A DNA stretch of 14,712 nt from Streptomyces virginiae (GTDB taxonomy: Bacteria > Actinomycetota > Actinomycetes > Streptomycetales > Streptomycetaceae): contig NZ_JOAK01000053.1 in assembly GCF_000720455.1 (NCBI RefSeq), positions 1-14,712 on the forward strand, written 5' to 3'. The notes under the pieces are model-generated. The model was not told where the DNA came from. It ran no database searches and saw only the letters and a list, made by a program, of their open reading frames with translations. The first letter of the stretch is position 1. Every line of letters begins with the position of its first letter. Below, one piece after another: positions 9,836 through 14,712 of the stretch. A program made the translations under genes and the position numbers.

Positions 9836-10645
9836 GTGAGCACCGACGCGCACCGCACGGCGAAGGGTCCGGTGGCCGGGTTCCTGGACAACCCGGTCGT
9901 GGGCATGGCGCCGTGGATCATCTTCTCCCTGCTGGTCGGCCCCGGGCGGTTCGAACTGGCCGTCGGACTGGCCCTGGCCGCCGCGGTCGCCCTGGTCGCG
10001 GTGGGCCACCTGGTCAACCGCGGCAGCTCCTGGAAGCTGCTGGAACTGGCCGACGTGGTCTTCTTCGCGTCGATGGCCGTCATCGGAGCCCTGGTCGACG
10101 ACGCAACCCTGCGCTGGCTGGAGACGTACGCGGGCGAGGTCGCCAACATCGCGCTGGCGGTGATCGCCTTCGGCTCGATGGCCGTGCGGATGCCGTTCAC
10201 CCTCCAGTACGCCCGCGAACAGGTCGATCCGTCGCTCTGGCACACCCGCGGCTTCCTGCGCACCAACTACATGATCACCGGGGCGTGGGGCATCGCCTTC
10301 CTGGTGGCCGCCGCCGCGGGAGCGTACGGGGACCTGGTCCTGCACAACCCGAGCAACATCTGGACCGGCTGGATCATCCAGATCCTGGCGATCGTCGCCG
10401 CGGTGAAGTTCACCGTCTGGTACCCGGACGTCGCCCGCGCCCGGGCGGTCCGCGAAGCCTCCGGCCTGCCTCCCGAGCCCACGCGGTGGGCGGGCTTCCT
10501 GGTACCGCTGGCGGGCCTGCTCGTACCGATCGGCATCGCCGTCCTGATCTTCGACAACATGTGGTGGCTGGGAGTCGCCCTGATCGTCCTGGGCTCGCTC
10601 CTGACGAAGCGCCTGCAGTCCCGCTCCCAGGCCCCGGCGGGCTGA
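9836..10645 (+). CDS. Polytopic membrane protein of unknown function
   Basis: The product is 269 residues from the GTG at 9836. I do not recognise the family with certainty; there is a faint resemblance to septation-protein-A-like (YciB/DUF3159) membrane proteins. About eight hydrophobic segments are visible near residues 22-36, 40-59, 71-88, 102-117, 143-163, 173-193, 218-238 and 242-256. Conserved-looking features are WKLLELADVVFF (66-77), a polar SLWHTRGFLRTNYM loop (133-146) and NPSNIWTGWI (171-180). An in-frame ATG at 9800 would add 12 residues but has no ribosome binding site. GTG 9836 has no Shine-Dalgarno either but fits a leaderless start. It lies after the hydrolase terminator, so it is probably not part of the ethanolamine transcript. 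It converges on the next gene. Confidence 0.75.
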   Translation: MSTDAHRTAKGPVAGFLDNPVVGMAPWIIFSLLVGPGRFELAVGLALAAAVALVAVGHLVNRGSSWKLLELADVVFFASMAVIGALVDDATLRWLETYAGEVANIALAVIAFGSMAVRMPFTLQYAREQVDPSLWHTRGFLRTNYMITGAWGIAFLVAAAAGAYGDLVLHNPSNIWTGWIIQILAIVAAVKFTVWYPDVARARAVREASGLPPEPTRWAGFLVPLAGLLVPIGIAVLIFDNMWWLGVALIVLGSLLTKRLQSRSQAPAG

Positions 10646-10683
10646 CGCCGGCCGGGCCCGGCGACGGCGGCCCGGCGGGCGTC
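10644..10683. terminator. Bidirectional terminator between convergent genes
   Basis: The 15-base arms at 10644-10658 and 10669-10683 pair with one mismatch around a 10-base loop. The left arm overlaps the TGA stop of the membrane-protein gene, and the right arm ends 10 bases short of the stop of the minus-strand secreted-protein gene. The placement suits termination in both directions. Confidence 0.75.
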
Positions 10684-10693
10684 CCGCACGGGC

Positions 10694-11041
10694 TCAGCCG
10701 AAGACGACCGACCGCAGCTGCAGGCGCGCCGAGCCGTAGCCGGTGAGCGGCCGCATCGTGAACCAGTCACCGGAACAGTCCGGTTCGGTGAACACCGTCG
10801 CCGTGGAGGTGGTCCTGTTGCGCGGCGAGTGCGCAGGGGAGCTGGCACCGGGGTCGGCGACCTCGGGCAGCGTGATGCACTCCCCGCTCTCCGGGTCCTC
10901 CAGGACCACCCGCAGGGGGCGGCCGTCGAGGCCCGTGACCGTGTACTGGAACTCACCCGTGGCGGCCGAGGCCGAGGTCGGGACGGTCAGCAGGAGCGCG
11001 AAGGCGCCGAAGGCGGCGACGGCGGCATGGCGTAGGCGCAT
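10694..11041 (-). CDS. Small secreted two-cysteine protein, function unknown
   Basis: The 115-residue precursor has a clear Sec signal peptide (MRLRHAAVAAFGAFALLLTV...) with an ASA-A cleavage site near residue 26. The mature protein is about 89 residues, rich in beta-prone stretches, and has exactly two cysteines (C55 and C89), which could form one disulfide. The C-terminal segment PDCSGDWFTMRPLTGYG followed by LQLRSVVFG faintly recalls a beta/gamma-crystallin or killer-toxin-like motif. That similarity is too weak to name. The ATG is supported by GAGGAG (complement of 11050-11055) at 9-base spacing. It is monocistronic and divergent from the thioesterase-like gene. A long extension upstream of this ATG in the same frame was rejected because it precedes the signal peptide. 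Confidence 0.8.
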   Translation of the reverse strand: MRLRHAAVAAFGAFALLLTVPTSASAATGEFQYTVTGLDGRPLRVVLEDPESGECITLPEVADPGASSPAHSPRNRTTSTATVFTEPDCSGDWFTMRPLTGYGSARLQLRSVVFG

Positions 11042-11188
11042 CAGGGGGTCTCCTCGGGGCGGAGCGGAAACGTGCAGGAGCCACCTTTCCCGCGGGTCGC
11101 GCCGGGGCCACCGTCCGCCCCGTGCCGAATCGATCCTCCCTCGCCCGAACGGACTCAGGCCCGGCGGCCCGGTGTCCGGCAGATCACA

Positions 11189-11217
11189 GTGACGGACGGG
11201 ACGACGCCCCCTACGAT
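11189..11217 (+). promoter_or_regulatory. Probable vegetative promoter of the thioesterase-like gene
   Basis: GTGACG at 11189-11194 (four of five matches to TTGAC) and TACGAT at 11212-11217 (good TANNNT -10) are separated by 17 bases. The transcript would start near 11224, giving a leader of about 50 bases that contains GAGGAG at 11260-11265 ahead of the GTG at 11275. This is the best -35/-10 pair seen in the window. Confidence 0.55.
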
Positions 11218-11274
11218 CCATGATCGATACACCTATCCCCGCGCATTCCTGCCCCGCCCGAGGAGACCGACCCC

Positions 11275-12072
11275 GTGACCACCGGCGCCGCCGCATCCGA
11301 GAGCTACTACGAGCGGACGGGCGAGCACGCCTACAAGCCCACGGCTCACGCGGGCGGCGCCTGGAACACCGACGAGCAGCACTTCAGCCCGCTCGCCGGC
11401 CTCGTGGTGCACGCGATCGACGGGCACCTGGCGCAGCGGGCAGAACCCCTGGCACTGGCGCGGATCAGCTACGACATCCTGGGCCGGATCGCCCTCGACG
11501 AGTGCGAGATCACCGTCGAGACCCTCCGCCCGGGCCGGACCATCGAACTCCTCGAAGCGACCGTGACCATCGGCGGCCGTCCGGTGGTCCGCGCCCGCGC
11601 CTGGCTGCTGGCCACCCTGGACTCCTCCGCTGTGGCCGACAGCCCCCACGAGCCGCTGCCCGCTCCCGGGGAGCTCACCCCGTGGGCCATGGCCGAAGAG
11701 TGGGACGGGGGCTACGTCTCCTCCATCGAGGTCCGCCGGACCCCGCCCACCCGCCGGGGCCGCACGGTGGCCTGGGTGTCCTCGCCCATCGCGCTGGTCG
11801 CGGGCGAGCCGAGCAGCGCCCTCGCCTCCTACGTGGCGCTCGTGGACACCGCGAACGGGGTCGCGGTCCAGCAGGACCCCACCGCGTGGATGTTCCCGAA
11901 CCTCGACCTCACGATCCATCTGCACCGGCAGCCGCACGGCCCGTGGACCGGCCTGGACACCACGGTCACCTTCGGCCCGTCGGGACAGGGGCTCACCAGC
12001 AGCGTCCTGCACGACATCGACGGCCCGGTCGGCCACGCCGACCAGATCCTCACCGTCCGCCCACTGCCCTAG
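11275..12072 (+). CDS. Acyl-CoA thioesterase-like protein (double hotdog)
   Basis: The 265-residue protein resembles actinobacterial thioesterase-family proteins of the TesB/4HBT_3 double-hotdog type. The N-terminal half contains a hotdog helix (FSPLAGLVVHAIDGHL, 37-52) and the segment LARISYDILGRIALDECEITVETLRPGRTI, where substrate-binding strands are expected. The second half ends in MFPNLDLTIHLHRQPHGPW followed by LDTTVTFG, typical of the second hotdog. Predicted role is hydrolysis of a short or medium acyl-CoA in the cytosol; the substrate is unknown. GTG at 11275 has GAGGAG nine bases upstream. Its stop TAG interlocks with the stop of the convergent lysR gene within CTAG, with no terminator between. 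No functional link with lysR is evident. Confidence 0.8.
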   Translation: MTTGAAASESYYERTGEHAYKPTAHAGGAWNTDEQHFSPLAGLVVHAIDGHLAQRAEPLALARISYDILGRIALDECEITVETLRPGRTIELLEATVTIGGRPVVRARAWLLATLDSSAVADSPHEPLPAPGELTPWAMAEEWDGGYVSSIEVRRTPPTRRGRTVAWVSSPIALVAGEPSSALASYVALVDTANGVAVQQDPTAWMFPNLDLTIHLHRQPHGPWTGLDTTVTFGPSGQGLTSSVLHDIDGPVGHADQILTVRPLP

Positions 12073-12995
12073 GGGGACGTACCCCGGGTCAGGGACAGCA
12101 GGTCCCGGGCCGGGCCCGCCGGGCGGGCGCCGGCCGGCCAGACGGCCCGCAGGGCCCGGCCCAGTTCGGCGCCCGACACCGGCACCTCCACCAGCCGGCG
12201 CGCCGCCAGCTCGTCCACCACCGCCAGCTCCGACAGCACGCACGGCCCCGCGCCGCCCAGCGCGGCCGCCTTGACCGCCGTCGTCGACGCCAGCTCCAGC
12301 AGCGGCGCGGCCAGCCCGCCGTGCCCGGCCAGCGCGGCGTCCAGTACCTGCCGGGTACCCGATCCCCGCTCGCGCAGGATCAGCGGGGTCGCCGCCAGTT
12401 CCGCCGCCTCCACGCCCCGCGTGCGCCGCGCCCACGCATGGACCGGCGCCACCGCCACGACGAGACGGTCCTGCGCGATCACCGCCGAGTCCAGCCCCTC
12501 CGGCACCGTCAGCCCCTCCACGAAGCCGAGGTCGGCCTCGTGCGTGAGCACCCGCTGCACGACCACCGCGGAATTGCCCGCGTGCAGCGACACCGCCGTG
12601 TCCGGCCGCTGCCCGCGCAGCGCGATCAGCCACCCCGGCAGCAGGTACTCCGCGATGGTCATGCTGGCCGCCACGCGCAGCCGCGAGTCCCGCCGTCCCC
12701 GCAGCGCCTGCGCACCCGCGTCGAAGGCCTCCGCCGCCTCCACCACCCGCCGGGCCCAGTCGGTGACCAGCGCACCCTCGGCCGTCAGCGTCGACCCCCG
12801 CGGGGAACGGTCCACCAGCGCCACGCCCAGCCGGGTCTCCATCGCCCGGATCCGGCTGCTCGCCGCGGGCTGGGTGATGCCCAGCCGCCGGGCGGCGCCG
12901 CTCAGGCTCCCCACGCGCGCGACCGCCAGCAGCAGCTCCAGCGCCCCCAGGTCCGGTACACGGTGCGCCAGCGGAACCAACTCCTCATCACCCAT
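12069..12995 (-). CDS. LysR-family transcriptional regulator divergent from TDT transporter
   Basis: The 308-residue protein has an N-terminal LysR winged helix at about 17-77 (LELLLAVARVGSLSGAARRLGITQPAASSRIRAME spanning 19-53, then RLGVALVDRSPRGSTLTAEG). The substrate-binding domain covers about 103-300. The ERGSGTRQVLD segment in the second subdomain resembles the CysL/CbbR/YeiE subgroup of LysR regulators. It probably controls the divergent transporter and itself through the dyad at 12992-13010. The ATG at 12995 has no Shine-Dalgarno but sits six bases after TAAACT, so a leaderless transcript is likely. Its 3' end overlaps the thioesterase gene by four bases. The effector is unknown; an anion such as sulfite is a hypothesis from subgroup and neighbour. 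Confidence 0.88.
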   Translation of the reverse strand: MGDEELVPLAHRVPDLGALELLLAVARVGSLSGAARRLGITQPAASSRIRAMETRLGVALVDRSPRGSTLTAEGALVTDWARRVVEAAEAFDAGAQALRGRRDSRLRVAASMTIAEYLLPGWLIALRGQRPDTAVSLHAGNSAVVVQRVLTHEADLGFVEGLTVPEGLDSAVIAQDRLVVAVAPVHAWARRTRGVEAAELAATPLILRERGSGTRQVLDAALAGHGGLAAPLLELASTTAVKAAALGGAGPCVLSELAVVDELAARRLVEVPVSGAELGRALRAVWPAGARPAGPARDLLSLTRGTSP

Positions 12996-13010
12996 AACAT
13001 CAGTTTATGG
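12992..13010. promoter_or_regulatory. LysR recognition site (T-N11-A dyad) over the lysR start
   Basis: A perfect six-base inverted repeat, CCATAA-N7-TTATGG, encloses the classic LysR T-N11-A signature. Its centre at 13001 is 65 bases upstream of the transporter start codon. It covers the lysR -10 and start codon, so binding there would repress lysR and could activate the transporter. Confidence 0.65.
13002..13007 (-). promoter_or_regulatory. -10 element for leaderless lysR transcription
   Basis: TAAACT on the minus strand fits TANNNT and lies exactly six bases before the lysR ATG. It lies inside the LysR dyad. An alternative -10, TATAAG (complement of 13012-13017), would give a leader of about ten bases. 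Confidence 0.5.
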
Positions 13011-13037
13011 CCTTATAGAAAGGTGATCCCTGCCGCT

Positions 13038-13065
13038 CGTCCCGCCCCGGCGGGACGCTGGACCC
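13038..13065 (+). promoter_or_regulatory. Palindrome and -10 region immediately before the TDT start
   Basis: A perfect dyad, cgtcccgcc-cc-ggcgggacg (13038-13057), ends eight bases before the ATG. A candidate -10, GACGCT at 13054-13059, overlaps its right arm and leaves six bases to the ATG, the leaderless spacing. With a leaderless start the dyad would be an operator in DNA. With an upstream start it would be an RNA hairpin hiding the initiation region. No Shine-Dalgarno is seen. Confidence 0.45.
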
Positions 13066-14184
<1,119 letters not shown>

Positions 14185-14188
14185 CGGC

Positions 14189-14204
14189 CCGGGGCGAGCC
14201 CCGG
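14189..14204 (+). terminator. Short hairpin just after the TDT transporter stop
   Basis: Perfect arms ccggggc and gccccgg surround a two-base centre, five bases beyond the stop codon. It may terminate transcription together with the following repeat hairpins. Confidence 0.5.
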
Positions 14205-14256
14205 CCGGTGTGCTGGGGCTCCGCCCCAGACCCCGCGCCTCAATCGCCGGCGGGGC
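14204..14256 (+). repeat. GC-rich intergenic repeat, copy A (53 bases)
   Basis: It matches copy B at 51 of 53 positions. It contains a perfect hairpin, ctggggc-tcc-gccccag, followed by a ccccgcgcctcaatcgccgg block and a terminal cgccggcggggc. The two differences from copy B fall in the hairpin loop and just after the stem, so the stem is preserved. Confidence 0.85.
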
Positions 14257-14297
14257 CGCTTCGCTCCCGCGGGGGTGGCGGTGTGGGGCGGCCCCGC

Positions 14298-14350
14298 GCC
14301 GGTGTGCTGGGGCTCTGCCCCAGGCCCCGCGCCTCAATCGCCGGCGGGGC
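14298..14350 (+). repeat. GC-rich intergenic repeat, copy B (53 bases)
   Basis: This is a direct repeat of copy A, offset by 94 bases, with the same hairpin (loop tct instead of tcc). Its 3' part, extended by five bases (14327-14355), is also perfectly inverted at 14684-14712. Confidence 0.85.
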
Positions 14351-14431
14351 TGGGTTTGGCTGCGCCTGCCCCGCCTGTCCTGCGGATCGGGATCCGGGCG
14401 CGGTGCGGGCGAGTCGCGGGGCCGGGGAGGG

Positions 14432-14659
14432 GTGTCTCCTCGGCTCGGCGCGCGCGGGCCATCGCGGTTGTGCTCGGTGGTTGCGCGCTCGTCCTGCGGG
14501 GACACCCCTCCCCGTCCCCGCTCCCACGCGTCGGGCAGGCTCCGGGGCACTGTCGGAGCACTGCCGTGGGGTGGGGACACGGCGGAGTGTCCCCACAGGA
14601 CGAGCGCGCACCACCGGGTACGGCCGCGAGATGCGGTACCGCGCGAGCCGAGGAGACAC
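14432..14659. repeat. Large nested inverted repeat (about 228 bases)
   Basis: The outer arms at 14432-14447 and 14644-14659 are perfectly complementary over 16 bases (gtgtctcctcggctcg). Middle arms at 14476-14507 and 14585-14615 pair over about 31 bases with two mismatches and one unpaired base; their core gcgcgctcgtcctg is exact. Inner arms at 14512-14528 and 14565-14582 pair imperfectly. The order outer-middle-inner is symmetric, so the region could fold as one long hairpin or cruciform. No coding function is seen. Confidence 0.8.
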
Positions 14660-14683
14660 TCCGGCGGGGCCCCGCCCCACACC

Positions 14684-14712
14684 ACCCAGCCCCGCCGGCG
14701 ATTGAGGCGCGG
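14684..14712 (-). repeat. Inverted copy C of the repeat, truncated by the window end
   Basis: These 29 bases are the exact reverse complement of 14327-14355 in copy B. Copies B and C therefore flank the large inverted repeat in opposite orientation, extending the overall dyad past the window edge. Confidence 0.85.

Larger units (their letters stand above)
14185..14712. other. Gene-free repeat-rich right end
   Basis: No reading frame here shows recognisable protein features; open frames are GC-driven and antisense to each other. The stretch is organised as a terminator hairpin, direct repeat copies A and B, an 81-base GC-rich spacer, a large nested inverted repeat, and an inverted copy C cut by the window end. 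Confidence 0.65.

Noticed and set aside
14204..14350. CRISPR array
   Set aside because: There are only two direct copies of a 53-base unit, no regular spacers and no cas genes.
14185..14712. Genes on either strand in the right end
   Set aside because: Open frames here are repeat-derived, with no ribosome binding site or recognisable domain.

Overview
The window is high-GC actinomycete DNA, most likely from Streptomyces. Codon third positions are almost always G or C, so long spurious reading frames occur on both strands. GTG starts are frequent, secreted proteins have typical Sec signals, and intergenic regions carry strong hairpins and GC-rich dispersed repeats. No tRNA, rRNA, CRISPR array, transposase or phage gene was seen.

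Left part (1-2836): a GC-rich repeat-containing leader, a PLP-dependent D-threonine aldolase/alanine racemase-fold enzyme (279-1481, +), a strong bidirectional terminator, and a secreted HAD phosphatase resembling phosphorylcholine phosphatase (1541-2836, -).

Central part (2940-9700): two divergent arms that read as one ethanolamine catabolic locus. The minus arm, in transcription order, is a GlnA4-type gamma-glutamylethanolamide synthetase, an aldehyde dehydrogenase and a short-chain dehydrogenase. The plus arm is a FadR/GntR-type regulator, an ethanolamine (Eat-type) APC permease and a class I glutamine amidotransferase-fold gamma-glutamyl hydrolase. The expected route is import, ATP-dependent gamma-glutamylation, oxidation of alcohol to aldehyde to acid, and hydrolysis of gamma-glutamylglycine to glutamate plus glycine. 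The pathway is known from S. coelicolor glnA4 work. Assignment of the later steps to these genes is inference.

Right part (9707-14184): a polytopic membrane protein of unknown function, a small secreted two-cysteine protein read convergently to it, a double-hotdog thioesterase-like protein, and a LysR regulator whose stop codon interlocks with the thioesterase stop. Divergent from the LysR gene is a TDT-family (TehA/SLAC1/Ssu1) transporter. The LysR-TDT spacer has an unusually clear architecture. A T-N11-A palindrome covers the lysR start and -10 and is centred at -65 relative to a predicted leaderless transporter start.

The last 528 bases have no gene. They hold two direct copies of a 53-base GC-rich repeat, a third inverted copy cut by the window edge, and between them a nested inverted repeat of about 230 bases. 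A diverged copy of the same repeat lies near position 159-201, so this is probably a dispersed family.
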